Shown: one piece after another, positions 19,912 through 29,037 of the stretch | Layout of the letters: every line of letters begins with the position of its first letter | Numbering within the stretch: position 1 is the stretch's first letter | Assembly: GCF_003122205.1 (NCBI RefSeq) | Contig: NZ_QEYE01000003.1 | Span: 62,001 to 126,000, forward strand | Length of the DNA: 64,000 bases | Reading direction: 5' to 3' | DNA from: Maritimibacter sp. 55A14 | GTDB lineage: Bacteria > Pseudomonadota > Alphaproteobacteria > Rhodobacterales > Rhodobacteraceae | Program-made: the position numbers and the translations under genes | Notes under the pieces: model-generated | The model's input: only the letters and a program-made list of their open reading frames with translations | The model's database searches: none | What the model was told of the DNA's origin: nothing

Positions 19912-20994
19912 TCAGCCCATTTGGTAGCCTGGCGTGGAATTCGACAGCGCCCGCTCCTCGGCATCCATATCCGCCTCGATCCCGTCGAAGAGCGGCGTGG
20001 AAAGGTACCGCTCCCCCGTATCGGGCAGCATGCACAGGATCACCGCGCCCGGCTCCTCCCTCTCGGCGATCTGCATGGCGACCGCGAAAGTGGCGCCGCC
20101 CGAGATGCCGGTGAAGATGCCCTCACGCTGCGCGAGTTTCTTGGTCCAGGCGATCCCGTCGGGCCCCGCAACCGGGATCAGCTCGTCATAGAGACCGTCA
20201 TCTATGCTTTCCTGCAGGACGAGCGGAATGAAATCCGGCGTCCAGCCCTGGATCGGATGCGGCTCGAAGGACGGATGGCTGACAGCCGGGCCGCCGTCCG
20301 GACCGCGCTCCTGTGCCTGACCGCTGCCCACGATCTGCGCATTGGCCGGCTCGGAGAGCACGATCTTCGTCTCCGGGCGCTCGCGGCGCAGCACGCGGCC
20401 GACGCCGGTAACCGTGCCGCCCGTGCCGTAGCCCGTCACGAACCAGTCGAGCCGGTGGCCCGCGAAATCCGCGAGGATCTCCCGCGCGGTCGTGGCCTCG
20501 TGAATATCGGCGTTGGCCTCGGTCTCGAATTGGCGCGCCAGGAACCAGCCATTTGCCTCGGCCAGTTCCACCGCCTTCATGTACATGCCGGTGCCCTTCT
20601 GCTCCTTCGGGGTCAGAACCACCTTGGCGCCCAGCATGCGCATCAGCTTGCGCCGCTCCACCGAGAAGCTCTCGGCCATCGTCACCACCAGCGGATAGCC
20701 CTTCTGGGCACAGACCAGCGCCAGCCCGATGCCGGTATTGCCGCTGGTGGCCTCCACGACGGTCTGGCCGGGCCTGAGCGCGCCCGCGCGCTCCGCCGCC
20801 TCGATGATCCCGACCGCCAGGCGGTCCTTGACGGACGCGCCGGGATTGAAGAACTCGGCTTTCACGTAAAGCTCCACGCCCTCTGGCGCGAGGTGGTTGA
20901 CCCGCACCGCGGGCGTGTCCCCGATCGTCTCCACGATACTGTCGTAGCGCCTGCCACGGCCATTGGTGCGGCGCAGCCCCCCGGTTCCTGTCAT
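19912..20994 (-). CDS. PLP-dependent cysteine synthase family protein
   Basis: 360 aa. PGASVKDR carries the PLP Schiff-base lysine K56, followed by the substrate loop EATSGNTGIG and the phosphate loop GTGGTVTG. It is longer than CysK (about 310-325 aa), with an insert rich in Gly/Glu after SGQAQE and a C-terminal tail, features of CysK-like O-acetylserine sulfhydrylases or related beta-replacement enzymes. It is cytoplasmic. It probably makes cysteine from O-acetylserine and sulfide, but a specialised substrate cannot be excluded. It converges on the MFS gene. Confidence 0.82.
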   Translation of the reverse strand: MTGTGGLRRTNGRGRRYDSIVETIGDTPAVRVNHLAPEGVELYVKAEFFNPGASVKDRLAVGIIEAAERAGALRPGQTVVEATSGNTGIGLALVCAQKGYPLVVTMAESFSVERRKLMRMLGAKVVLTPKEQKGTGMYMKAVELAEANGWFLARQFETEANADIHEATTAREILADFAGHRLDWFVTGYGTGGTVTGVGRVLRRERPETKIVLSEPANAQIVGSGQAQERGPDGGPAVSHPSFEPHPIQGWTPDFIPLVLQESIDDGLYDELIPVAGPDGIAWTKKLAQREGIFTGISGGATFAVAMQIAEREEPGAVILCMLPDTGERYLSTPLFDGIEADMDAEERALSNSTPGYQMG

Positions 20995-21065
20995 TGCCTG
21001 TCCCCCTGTTTCGGAGCGTGCAGCCTAGCACGAAGTTGCGCCGCGCCAATAGGACAGGATGCGGG

Positions 21066-22088
21066 TCAGTCGACACGTACCAGAAGCTTGCCCGTGTTCT
21101 CGCCCCGGTAGAGCATCCCGATCGCGTCGCGCGCGGCCTCGGCCCCGTCGAGGATATGCTCGCGCCAGACGATACGCCCGTCCCTCACCCAGCCGGCCAG
21201 CCGCGCAATGGCGTCCGCATAGGCGTCCTTGTGATCGAGAACAAGGAAACCCTCCATGCGAGCGCGCTTTACAAGCAGCGCGCGGTGTACGCGCGGGCCG
21301 TCGGGCCAGGGGTCCCAGTCGGTCACGGCGGCGGTGCCGCAGATGATCCAGCGCGCACCCGTCGCCATCCGGTGCAGGGCCGCGTCGGAGACCGGCCCGC
21401 AGGTATTGTCGAAATAGACGTTCCAGCCGTCCGGGCAGGCCGCTGCCAGCGCCGCGTCGAGCCCGCCGGCCTTGTAGTCGATGGCCGCGTCATAGCCGAA
21501 GACATCGCGGCAAAGCGCCGTCTTCTCCGGCCCACCGGCCACGCCCACGGTGCGGCAGCCCAGCAGTTTCGCGATCTGACCCACGGCCGAGCCGACCGCG
21601 CCCGCGGCGGTAGAGACCAGCACCATCTGCCCCGGCTCCGGCGCGCCCACACGGGTGAGGCCCAGATAGGCGGTCACGCCGTTCAGCCCCAGAAGGCCCA
21701 GCGCCAGGGATTGCGGCAGGTCCGTCTCCACCACCTTGCGGTCGATCGTGGCGCCTTCGACCAGCGCGTAACGTTGCCAGCCGAAGAGCCCGGTGACGAT
21801 CTCGCCCTCGGCAAAGCCGGGATGGCGCGAGGCCACCACCCGCCCCACGGCGAAGCTGCGCATCACCGCGCCGATCTCCACCGGCGGGATGTAGTTGGGC
21901 ACGTCGTTGACCCAGCCGCGCATCGCGGGATCCACCGACCAGAACGCGGTCCGCACCAGAACCTGTCCCGGACCCGGCACCGGGACCGGCCCGTCTTCCA
22001 CCGCGAAATGCTCAGGGCCTGGCACGCCCTTTGGCCGCGCGGCAAGAATCACGCGGCGGTTTTCCAGCCCCGGCATCGTTTCGGTCAT
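21066..22088 (-). CDS. NADPH-dependent medium-chain oxidoreductase (CurA/leukotriene B4 dehydrogenase-like)
   Basis: 340 aa zinc-free MDR protein with an N-terminal GroES-like half and a C-terminal Rossmann fold (STAAGAVGSAVGQIAKLLGCRTVGVAGG). The motif LGLLGLNGVTAYLGL and the NTCGPVSDAAL segment match the alkenal/one oxidoreductase group that reduces alpha,beta-unsaturated ketones and aldehydes. The stop of the regulator gene at 22,085 overlaps this start by 4 bases (ATGA), so it is cotranscribed with the ScfR-type regulator. The substrate is unknown. Confidence 0.82.
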   Translation of the reverse strand: MTETMPGLENRRVILAARPKGVPGPEHFAVEDGPVPVPGPGQVLVRTAFWSVDPAMRGWVNDVPNYIPPVEIGAVMRSFAVGRVVASRHPGFAEGEIVTGLFGWQRYALVEGATIDRKVVETDLPQSLALGLLGLNGVTAYLGLTRVGAPEPGQMVLVSTAAGAVGSAVGQIAKLLGCRTVGVAGGPEKTALCRDVFGYDAAIDYKAGGLDAALAAACPDGWNVYFDNTCGPVSDAALHRMATGARWIICGTAAVTDWDPWPDGPRVHRALLVKRARMEGFLVLDHKDAYADAIARLAGWVRDGRIVWREHILDGAEAARDAIGMLYRGENTGKLLVRVD

Positions 22089-23506
22089 GTCACCTCCCCG
22101 TCCTGTCCGATCGTGTAGGGCAGCACGCCCCTGACGTCGTGGTTCACCCGCAAGGGCCGCTCCAGCGGCGGCACGGAGCGCTGGTGGCAGCGCGTGCGCT
22201 CGCAGATCCGGCAGGAGATCCCGATCGGCTCAAAGGCGGCGGAATTGTCCACGTCCAGATCGTCGGCATAGACCAGCGCGCCCGCATGGACGACCTCGCA
22301 GCCCAACCCGATGGCATAACGCCGAAGCGGCGCCTTGAAGCTGCCGCCGGGCTTGGAGACGTCGCGCGCCAGGCAGAGATAACGCACCCCGTCCGGCGTC
22401 TCCGCCAACTGGCGCAGGAACTGGCCCGGCGTCTCGAAGGCGCGGTGGACGTTCCACAGCGGGCAGGCGCCGCCGAACCGGGCGAATTGCAGCCGTGTGG
22501 CCGAATGCCGCTTGGTGATCGTCCCCGCCTGATCGACCCGCACGAAGAAGAAGGGAATACCCTTCGCCCCCGGCCGCTGCAGGGTCGAGAGCCGGTGCGC
22601 CACCTGCTCGATCGAGGCGCCGAAGCGGTCGGCGAGTTGTTCCAGGTCGTGCCGCACCTCCTGCGCGGCGGACAGAAAGGCGCCATATGGCAAGAGCGCG
22701 GCGCCCGCGAAATAGTTGGCAAGGCCGATCCTGGCGATGGCGCGCGCCTCCTCGGACTGGAAGCGCGCCAGATCCAGCGTGGCATCCAGCAACTCGCCCT
22801 GGGTCAAGAGCGCTATCTGGTGCAGAATCTGGAACCGCTGCGTGGACGGCGCGCTGCGCGCCGCCAACGACAGCACGCGCGCCTCCGCATCGAAGCTGCG
22901 CAGCGCGGCGCCGTCGGTCAGCCGCACCGCTACGTCGCGCGCCTCCAGATAGCCTATGGCGGCGGCGAGCGGTGGCTGGTCGGCCTCTGCCAGCGCCCCG
23001 GCCACCCGTTCCGCCGCCCGGTCCACCGCGTCGATGTAATTGTCGCAGTAGTGGAAGAAATCGCGCACCTCCTCCCAGGGCGAGGGGCGGATGGCGCTGT
23101 CCTCGCGCCCCAGCGCCTCGTCGAGCGAAGCCAGTCGCTCGTGGCTTTGCCGGTAGGCGCGGTGCAGCTCAAGGAAGGCGCGCGCCAGTGCCGGCGCGTT
23201 CGACGCCGCGAGCCGCAGGTCGGCCAGCGGCGGCGCGGTGTCGGCGAAGACCGGATCGGCCAGCGCCTCGCGCATGTCGGTGACCATGCGCTCGGCGTCG
23301 CCGGTGCTCAGTTCGGTCACGTCGAGGCCGAACTCGCCGGCGAGCGCCAGCACCACGCCGGTGGAAACCGGGCGGTGGTTGTTTTCCATCTGGTTGAGAT
23401 AGGGCAGCGACACGCCCAGCTTGGCGGCGAAATCCTTCTGCGTCAGGCCGAGCCGCGTGCGCGTCTCGCGCAGCTTCACACCGGCATAGAGTTTCTGCGT
23501 CGCCAT
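22085..23506 (-). CDS. pccR: ScfR-family transcriptional regulator, likely PccR (propionyl-CoA responsive)
   Basis: 473 aa from ATG 23506. The N-terminal XRE helix-turn-helix (residues about 8-62) contains LRETRTRLGLTQKDFAAKLGVSLPYLNQMENN. A long helical ligand-sensing region follows, then an IrrE/DUF955-like segment. The C-terminal DUF2083-type zinc-finger-like domain has cysteines in ISCRICERTRC. Members (RamB, PccR) sense short-chain acyl-CoAs and bind TTTGCAAA-like DNA. The nearby pccAB, mcm and prpE genes and matching motifs upstream of pccB and of this gene support assignment as PccR with autoregulation. Gene identity is inferred from context. Confidence 0.82.
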   Translation of the reverse strand: MATQKLYAGVKLRETRTRLGLTQKDFAAKLGVSLPYLNQMENNHRPVSTGVVLALAGEFGLDVTELSTGDAERMVTDMREALADPVFADTAPPLADLRLAASNAPALARAFLELHRAYRQSHERLASLDEALGREDSAIRPSPWEEVRDFFHYCDNYIDAVDRAAERVAGALAEADQPPLAAAIGYLEARDVAVRLTDGAALRSFDAEARVLSLAARSAPSTQRFQILHQIALLTQGELLDATLDLARFQSEEARAIARIGLANYFAGAALLPYGAFLSAAQEVRHDLEQLADRFGASIEQVAHRLSTLQRPGAKGIPFFFVRVDQAGTITKRHSATRLQFARFGGACPLWNVHRAFETPGQFLRQLAETPDGVRYLCLARDVSKPGGSFKAPLRRYAIGLGCEVVHAGALVYADDLDVDNSAAFEPIGISCRICERTRCHQRSVPPLERPLRVNHDVRGVLPYTIGQDGEVT

Positions 23507-23576
23507 CACCCTGCACCCCGCCCGCAAGTTTGCCAATGCCGATCTGTCCTGCGCATGCGCCGAACGCCCCGCCTGA

Positions 23577-23613
23577 TTTGCAGATTTGCTGGCCGAGGTT
23601 AGCAATTGCAAAT
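23577..23613. promoter_or_regulatory. TTTGC/GCAAA repeat cluster upstream of the pccR-like gene
   Basis: TTTGC occurs at 23577-23581 and 23585-23589, and AGCAATTGCAAAT at 23601-23613, about 70-110 bases before the regulator start. The halves resemble the repeats before pccB, so autoregulation is predicted. The divergent coxG promoter lies in the same gap. Confidence 0.55.
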
Positions 23614-23736
23614 GGGTCGCGGCAAGACCCGGCGTTCCGGCGCCGGCGCACGCAGGCGTGACCCGCTCCGACATTTGGCGGATTGCAAGCACGCCCCGTG
23701 CGCCCCTATCCTGCCGCACAGGACAGGGAGGAGATC

Positions 23737-24210
23737 ATGGAACTCAAGGGCAGCCGCACCATCGCCGCCGACCGCGCCACCGTCTGGGCGGCATTGAACG
23801 ACCCGGACGTTCTGGCCGCCTGCATTCCGGGCTGCGAGGAGCTGACCGGTTCGCCCGAGGAAGGTTTCGAGGCCACCGTGAAGCAGAAGGTCGGCCCGGT
23901 GAAGGCCACCTTCAAGGGTGCTGTGACGCTGTCGGACATCGTGCCCGAGCAAAGCTACCGCATCTCCGGCGAGGGCAAGGGCGGCGTCGCGGGTTTCGCC
24001 AAGGGCGCGGCCGACGTGCATCTCGCCGATGCCGAGGCTGGCGGCACCGAGTTGAGCTATGACGTGGAAGCCAAGGTGGGCGGCAAGCTCGCGCAACTCG
24101 GCTCGCGCCTGATCAACGGATTCGCGACGAAGATGGCGGACCAGTTCTTCGAGCGGTTCCAGGAGCGGGTCGAGAGCGACGGCGCGGCGGAAGAGGACGG
24201 CGCGGCCTGA
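23737..24210 (+). CDS. coxG: CoxG-type SRPBCC protein
   Basis: 157 aa from ATG 23737 (GGGAGGAG upstream). It is a START/SRPBCC fold of the CO dehydrogenase subunit G family: MELKGSRTIAADRATVWAAL, then DPDVLAACIPGCEEL and a C-terminal amphipathic helix (INGFATKMADQFFERFQERV). In Oligotropha CoxG anchors or recruits molybdenum CO dehydrogenase to the membrane. No coxMSL structural genes are present here, but coxD- and coxE-type genes occur at 29.8-32.1 kb. It may serve a different molybdenum hydroxylase encoded elsewhere. Confidence 0.8.
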   Translation: MELKGSRTIAADRATVWAALNDPDVLAACIPGCEELTGSPEEGFEATVKQKVGPVKATFKGAVTLSDIVPEQSYRISGEGKGGVAGFAKGAADVHLADAEAGGTELSYDVEAKVGGKLAQLGSRLINGFATKMADQFFERFQERVESDGAAEEDGAA

Positions 24211-24240
24211 CCGGTTCCCGCGCCGCCCGGCCGCCCGGCC

Positions 24241-24480
24241 TCAGGCTGGCTGAAGCATCGACCAGATGTGATCCTTCAGCATGAGCCGCTTCTTGCGCAG
24301 TTCCGCCTCGTACAGGTCGTCGATGGGTTCCACGTTCGTCTCCGCACGGTGTATGGCGCGGTTCACGTCGTGATAGTCGTCCACCAGTTTGGCGAAATGG
24401 GCGTTCACTACCTTGAGCTTCTGAATCGCCTCGGCCTGTTCGGGAAATTCCTCGGCCAGTTCATGCGGGGTGTGGGACAT
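24241..24480 (-). CDS. DUF465 / YdcH-family protein
   Basis: 79 aa, almost entirely alpha-helical, with the family pattern VVNAHFAKLVDDYHDVNRAIHRAE and ELRKKRLMLKDHIWSML. DUF465 proteins are small cytoplasmic helical-hairpin proteins, widespread in Proteobacteria, of unknown function. It is on its own minus-strand unit converging with coxG. Confidence 0.85.
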   Translation of the reverse strand: MSHTPHELAEEFPEQAEAIQKLKVVNAHFAKLVDDYHDVNRAIHRAETNVEPIDDLYEAELRKKRLMLKDHIWSMLQPA

Positions 24481-24572
24481 TGCGCTTCATCCTCCTCTGA
24501 TCGCGTCACCCGGCAACCCTAGGCAGGGCGGCGCGGGCAAACCTTGATCGGGGTCAAGTCGAGGCCAGCGAT

Positions 24573-25271
24573 TCAGCCCCGCGCACGCCGCCATCCGGCC
24601 GCGCGCGCCTCGGCCTCGGAACAGAACCAGCGCTCGCCCCGCGCGGTGTCTATGCGCGTATCACCGTACCAGCGGCTGCCCGGCAGATGGTAAAGGCGCC
24701 CGTTGCCCGAGATGTTGCCCTTGATCCGGCAGTCCGCCTGCGGCGCCGCATCCGCCTGCCGGTCTTGCCGGCGGTTCGCCCGGTAAGCTCCGGGCGCGAC
24801 CATTTGGCCGGCCCAGAGCCCCCGCGATTCGCGCTTTGCCGCCGCCTCCTGCGCGACATAGGCGGTTGAATATTTCCGGTAAGCCGTGGCCATGCCGTTC
24901 AGCACCAGCCAACGGCCCAGATCCGCCTCCCCGGCCCGGCACTGCGCCACCAGGCGGCCATAGCGGTCCCGCTCGCGCCCGTAGCAGCTTACCTGCGCGC
25001 CGCGCAGGCGTTTCGCCAGTTGGCGCTTCGCCCAGCGGCCGCAACTCCAGGCGCGGCCCTGCGCGTCGGTGCAGGTCTGTGCCAGTTCCGGGGCGTCTAT
25101 GCCGTGCAGCCGGATCGTGGTCGCGCCGATCTCGATCGTGTCGCCGTCGATCACCCGCGCGCGGCCGCCGATCTCGGTCGCCCAAACGGGGAGCGCTGCG
25201 CAGAGCAGAAGAAAGAGTGAACAAATCCTTAACACGGGGCTCAGGATGCGCGCGCCGACGCCACCTCGCAA
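24573..25271 (-). CDS. secreted thermonuclease-family (SNase) protein
   Basis: 232 aa if started at 25271; a GTG at 25235 just before the hydrophobic segment is an alternative. A signal peptide (LFLLLCAALPVWA) precedes an OB-fold nuclease domain with VIDGDTIEIGATTIRLHGIDAPE and RDRYGRLVAQC, which provide the Arg/Asp/Glu set expected for Ca2+-dependent phosphodiester cleavage. Residues about 180-230 form a Cys-containing tail (CRIKGNIS, YHLPGSRWYG, ERWFCSEAEARAAGWRRA), as often seen on Rhodobacterales nucleases. It is probably periplasmic or extracellular. Confidence 0.82.
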   Translation of the reverse strand: MRGGVGARILSPVLRICSLFLLLCAALPVWATEIGGRARVIDGDTIEIGATTIRLHGIDAPELAQTCTDAQGRAWSCGRWAKRQLAKRLRGAQVSCYGRERDRYGRLVAQCRAGEADLGRWLVLNGMATAYRKYSTAYVAQEAAAKRESRGLWAGQMVAPGAYRANRRQDRQADAAPQADCRIKGNISGNGRLYHLPGSRWYGDTRIDTARGERWFCSEAEARAAGWRRARG

Positions 25272-25383
25272 CCGGTATGTTAATCTTTCTTAACGCGCCC
25301 TGAGCGGCTTGCCTTCGGCCCGCTTCGGGGCGATGACTGACCGGTGCGCACGCCCCGCGCCGCCCGTCTTGCAGGAGCCCCCC

Positions 25384-26658
25384 ATGCCGCTCTCCGATCC
25401 CGGTCTCATGTCCGAAATCCGCGCCCGTTTCGCGCATGTGGACGCCTGCCCGTTCCAAGGCCCGCGCGTCTTCTTCGAGAATGCCGGCGGCGCGTTGACC
25501 CTGAATTCCGTGGTCGAGACCTCCGCCCGGATGGCCGCGATCCCCGACAACCAGGGCCGCGACAACCCTGCGTCGAAGGCGCTTGCCGATATCATCGCGG
25601 GTGCGCGGGCGGATATGCGCGTCTTCTTCAACGCCCCCGACGGCCAGTTCTTCGTCGGAGAAAGCGGCACGGAATTGCTGTTCCGGCTGATCCGCACCGC
25701 CTGCCTGGACGCCGGTCCGGGCGAGGTTCTGGGCAGCACGCTGGAACACCCCGCCTCGCGCAGCGCCGCGATCCGCTGGGCGGGGATCGCGGGCATGGAC
25801 TATGTCAGCGTGCCCCATGATCCGGCGACCGGCACCGTCACCGCCGCGGATTACGTGCCGCACCTGTCCGGGAAAACCCGCGTCGCCACGATCCTGCACA
25901 CCTCGCCCGTCACCGGCATGGGCGTGGACGTGGCCGGGATCGCGGCGGCGATCCGCGCCGTGTCGCCCGACTGTCTGATCGTGGTGGACGGCATCCAGCA
26001 CGCCGCGCATGGCGGCATCGACATCGCCGCCTACGGCATCGACGGCTACGTGGTGTCGCCCTACAAGGTCTTCTCGCGCCACGGCTATGGGCTGGCCTGG
26101 ATTTCCGACCGGCTGACGCGCCTGCCCCATGACATGCTGCGCGGCGCCCCGTCCGAGGGCTGGGAGATGGGCACGCGCGACACCGGCGCCTATGCCACCT
26201 TCGCCGATGTCGTGGCCTATTTCGACTGGCTGGGCGGCGCGGTCTCGCAGGCCACCGACCGGCGCGCCCGGATCGAGGCGGCGGCACGCGCGATCCACGC
26301 GCACGAGTCGCGCCTGACGCATGCGATGCTGCACGGCGTGGGCAACCTGCCGGGACTGGCCGCGATGCCCGGCGTAGAGGTCATCGGCGGGGTGGAGAAC
26401 CCGCGGCGCGAAGGGCTCGTCTCCTTCGTCGTGGACGGGATCGGTTCGGTGGATGTCGTCGCGCGGCTGAACGCGCAGGGGGTGCGCACCCATCTGCGCA
26501 AGGCCGATCATTATTCGGGCAACATCCTGGACCCGCTGGGGCTGGAGAGTTGCATCCGTGTCTCGCTCTGCCACTACAACACCGAGGCCGAGGTGCTGGA
26601 GTTTCTGGGTGCGATGGCCGGGATCACCGGTGCGGCGGTTCCGGTCCCGCAGTCCTGA
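25384..26658 (+). CDS. class V aminotransferase-fold PLP enzyme (cysteine desulfurase/selenocysteine lyase-like)
   Basis: 424 aa from ATG 25384. It is a fold-type I PLP enzyme of the class V group: the PLP lysine is K228 in VSPYKVFSRHG, the PLP-anchoring aspartate is in VVDGIQHAAHG, and the N-terminal FFENAGGALTL matches the L-N-NAG start of the family. The strict desulfurase cysteine loop is not evident, so the reaction could be a desulfurase, lyase or another class V activity. There is no operon partner. A gap of about 360 bases follows with no convincing gene, apart from a 9 bp hairpin at 26801-26821 without a T-run. Confidence 0.75.
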   Translation: MPLSDPGLMSEIRARFAHVDACPFQGPRVFFENAGGALTLNSVVETSARMAAIPDNQGRDNPASKALADIIAGARADMRVFFNAPDGQFFVGESGTELLFRLIRTACLDAGPGEVLGSTLEHPASRSAAIRWAGIAGMDYVSVPHDPATGTVTAADYVPHLSGKTRVATILHTSPVTGMGVDVAGIAAAIRAVSPDCLIVVDGIQHAAHGGIDIAAYGIDGYVVSPYKVFSRHGYGLAWISDRLTRLPHDMLRGAPSEGWEMGTRDTGAYATFADVVAYFDWLGGAVSQATDRRARIEAAARAIHAHESRLTHAMLHGVGNLPGLAAMPGVEVIGGVENPRREGLVSFVVDGIGSVDVVARLNAQGVRTHLRKADHYSGNILDPLGLESCIRVSLCHYNTEAEVLEFLGAMAGITGAAVPVPQS

Positions 26659-27016
26659 ACCGGGACCAATGCCGGCTTGCGGTCAATCCGCCGCACCCGG
26701 TGAACCTCCAATGCGGCACGCCGCGCTGGCCAATGTCGCGGCGCCCGGTCGCAGGTGGCGCCGTTCATCGTTGCGTTCCGTCCTACTCCGGGCGCGGCTT
26801 GGAGCCGCGCCGGCAGTTCCGGCCCGCGCCCCTTGCCCGCGATTTTCTGTCTATTCGGCGGAAACACGCGGACAGGCCGGCTCGATCGGTGACCATCCGC
26901 CGACATTCCCGGCATTCCTGCAACACCCGGTGGCCAGTTGTCGCGACGGAGATTGCCGTGCGAGGCGATTCCACCGCATCACTCCAACACACACGGATCG
27001 CACGCGGAGAGACGCC

Positions 27017-27088
27017 ATGTCGAGCGCAGTCATCTTGATCGGATTGGTCGCTGTCAGCGGCCTCCTCTTTGCCTTGGCGCGCACATAG
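27017..27088 (+). CDS. 23-residue single-helix membrane peptide (candidate)
   Basis: ATG 27017 with a GGAGA site 6 bases upstream. The product MSSAVILIGLVAVSGLLFALART is one transmembrane helix with a basic C-terminus, the typical form of bacterial membrane microproteins. It lies alone in a 594-base gap between the aminotransferase-like gene and the ABC exporter gene. There is no known family; support is the ribosome binding site and the membrane-helix composition only. Confidence 0.4.
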   Translation: MSSAVILIGLVAVSGLLFALART

Positions 27089-27252
27089 CGCCGGGCTCAA
27101 CTTCCACAAACGGGAACCCCGTGCGGGCTTGCGCGTGACCCGCTGCGTCGGATTCCGGATGCGGTGATGGCACGGTTCGATCCTGCGATTTCCGCGTGGC
27201 GGCGGTCCGGCCGCTTCTTCCCCACGCGCCGCACCGATGCTGGTCCCGCCTT

Positions 27253-29037
27253 CTAGCTTGCGGCGTCCTCAGCCGCGAATTGCAGCCGGTAGAGCCCGGC
27301 ATAGATGCCTTCGCGGGCCAGAAGCTCGTCATGGGTGCCCTCGTCCACCACCCGGCCCTTGTCCATCACCACGATCTTGTCGGCGTCCCGCACGGTCGAG
27401 AGCCGATGCGCGATCACCAGGGTCGTGCGGCCTTCGGCAAGCCGCTCCAGCGCCTCCTGCACCACTGCCTCCGAGCGCGCGTCGAGCGCCGAGGTCGGCT
27501 CGTCCATAAGCAGCACCGGCGCGTCGCGCAGTACCGCGCGCGCGATCGCCACGCGCTGGCGCTGGCCGCCGGAGAGATTGGAGCCGCGCGGCCCCGCGCT
27601 GGCGTCCAGCCCCTCGGGCATCCGGGCCAGGAAATCGCTCACATGCGCGGCCTCCAGCGCACGCTCCAGCGCCGCCGCATCCGCCTCGGGGCGCCCGAAG
27701 AGGATGTTGTCGCGTATCGTCTCGTCGAAGAGCGCGGCCTCCTGGCTGACCACCGAGAAGAGGCCGCGCAGATCGCCCAGCGACAACTCGCGGATATCCA
27801 CGCCGCCGATGGTGATGCGGCCCTCCTGCGGGTCGCCCAGCCGCGTGAGCAGGTTGAAGACCGTGCTCTTGCCCGCCCCCGACGCACCGACCAGCGCCGT
27901 GACCTGCCCGGCCTTGGCGGTGAAACTGACCCCGTCCAGCACCGGCGCGTCGCCATAGGCGAAATGCACGTCCACCAGCCGGATATCGGCGGGCTGTTCC
28001 AGCTCCGACAGCGACCGCGGCCGCGGCGGCGACAGGACATGCGGGCGTTCTTGGAAAATGCCGTAGATCCGTTCCAGGCTGGCCAGAGCCGACTGCCAGA
28101 CGCCCGCGACGTTGCCCAGCCGCTTGAGCGGGTCGAAGACCAGCGCGATGGCGGTGAAGAAGGACATGAACTCGCCGATCGTGGCGCTGCCCTCCATGAT
28201 CTGGAGCCCGCCATAGACGATCAGCCCCAGAAACCCGAGACCGGCGGTCACATCCATCAGCGCGGGGATGCCGGCCTGCCCCGCGCCGGAGCGGATTTGC
28301 GCGCGCGTGAAGCCCTTGAGCCCCGAGGCAAAGCGCGCCGCGTCGCGGTCTTCCATGTTGTTGAGCTTGATCGTGCTCACGCCGTGGAAAATCTCGTCGA
28401 GCCGGGTGGCGATGCCCGCGGCCGCGACGCGCGCGGCGCGCGTAGTGCGGCGCACCCAGCGTTGCAGGCCCATGATCGGCAGCAGCAGGACCGGCACGCC
28501 GGCCACGGCGATCAGGGTCCAGACCCAGTCGATGGAGATCGCCACCGCCAGAAGCGAGATCAGCGCCACCATGTCGCGGCCGAAGGCGGTCAGCACGCTC
28601 GACCAGACCTTGGTGGCGACCAGCGTGTCGCCGCGAACCCGCTCGATCAGGCTGCCCGGCGGGTTGATCTGGAACCAGGTCCCGTCGAGCGTCAGCAGAT
28701 GGCCCACCATGTCGCGCTGGAGCGCGGCCGCCACCTTCTGGCCCACGGTGACCATGATGAAGCGCTGCCCGAACCCGGCCAGCGCGCGCGCCAGGAAGGA
28801 GCCAAAGACCAGGAGCGCGATCCAGCCCGCCGCAGCGCGGTCCCCGCCCTGGGCGAAGACCTCGTCGAACATCGGCTTGACCATGTAGCTCAGCGCGCCC
28901 ACCGAGGCGCCCTCCACCACCATCAGTGCCAGCGCGACGCCGATCCAGGGCAGCCAGGGCCGCAGATAGGCGCGCCAGAGCCAGGCCATGACGACCCGCC
29001 CGTCGGCGTAGGCGTCGGAGGGCGAGAGGCCGTTCAA
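27253..29037 (-). CDS. MsbA-like ABC exporter (fused permease and ATPase)
   Basis: 594 aa half-transporter. Six transmembrane helices cover residues about 20-310. The nucleotide-binding domain has Walker A GASGAGKST, Q-loop SQEAALF, signature LSGGQ, Walker B LLMDEPTSALD and the H-loop IAHRLS. It works as a homodimer in the inner membrane. MsbA-type exporters flip lipid A or other hydrophobic substrates. The tyrosine-phosphatase-like gene upstream overlaps it by 4 bases, so the two form an operon. The substrate cannot be read from the sequence. Confidence 0.88.
   Translation of the reverse strand: MNGLSPSDAYADGRVVMAWLWRAYLRPWLPWIGVALALMVVEGASVGALSYMVKPMFDEVFAQGGDRAAAGWIALLVFGSFLARALAGFGQRFIMVTVGQKVAAALQRDMVGHLLTLDGTWFQINPPGSLIERVRGDTLVATKVWSSVLTAFGRDMVALISLLAVAISIDWVWTLIAVAGVPVLLLPIMGLQRWVRRTTRAARVAAAGIATRLDEIFHGVSTIKLNNMEDRDAARFASGLKGFTRAQIRSGAGQAGIPALMDVTAGLGFLGLIVYGGLQIMEGSATIGEFMSFFTAIALVFDPLKRLGNVAGVWQSALASLERIYGIFQERPHVLSPPRPRSLSELEQPADIRLVDVHFAYGDAPVLDGVSFTAKAGQVTALVGASGAGKSTVFNLLTRLGDPQEGRITIGGVDIRELSLGDLRGLFSVVSQEAALFDETIRDNILFGRPEADAAALERALEAAHVSDFLARMPEGLDASAGPRGSNLSGGQRQRVAIARAVLRDAPVLLMDEPTSALDARSEAVVQEALERLAEGRTTLVIAHRLSTVRDADKIVVMDKGRVVDEGTHDELLAREGIYAGLYRLQFAAEDAAS

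Noticed and set aside
26801-26821. 9 bp hairpin (GGCGCGGCT/AGCCGCGCC) after the class V aminotransferase-like gene
   Set aside because: It is about 140 bases beyond the stop, has no T-run on either strand and such GC hairpins are frequent here.
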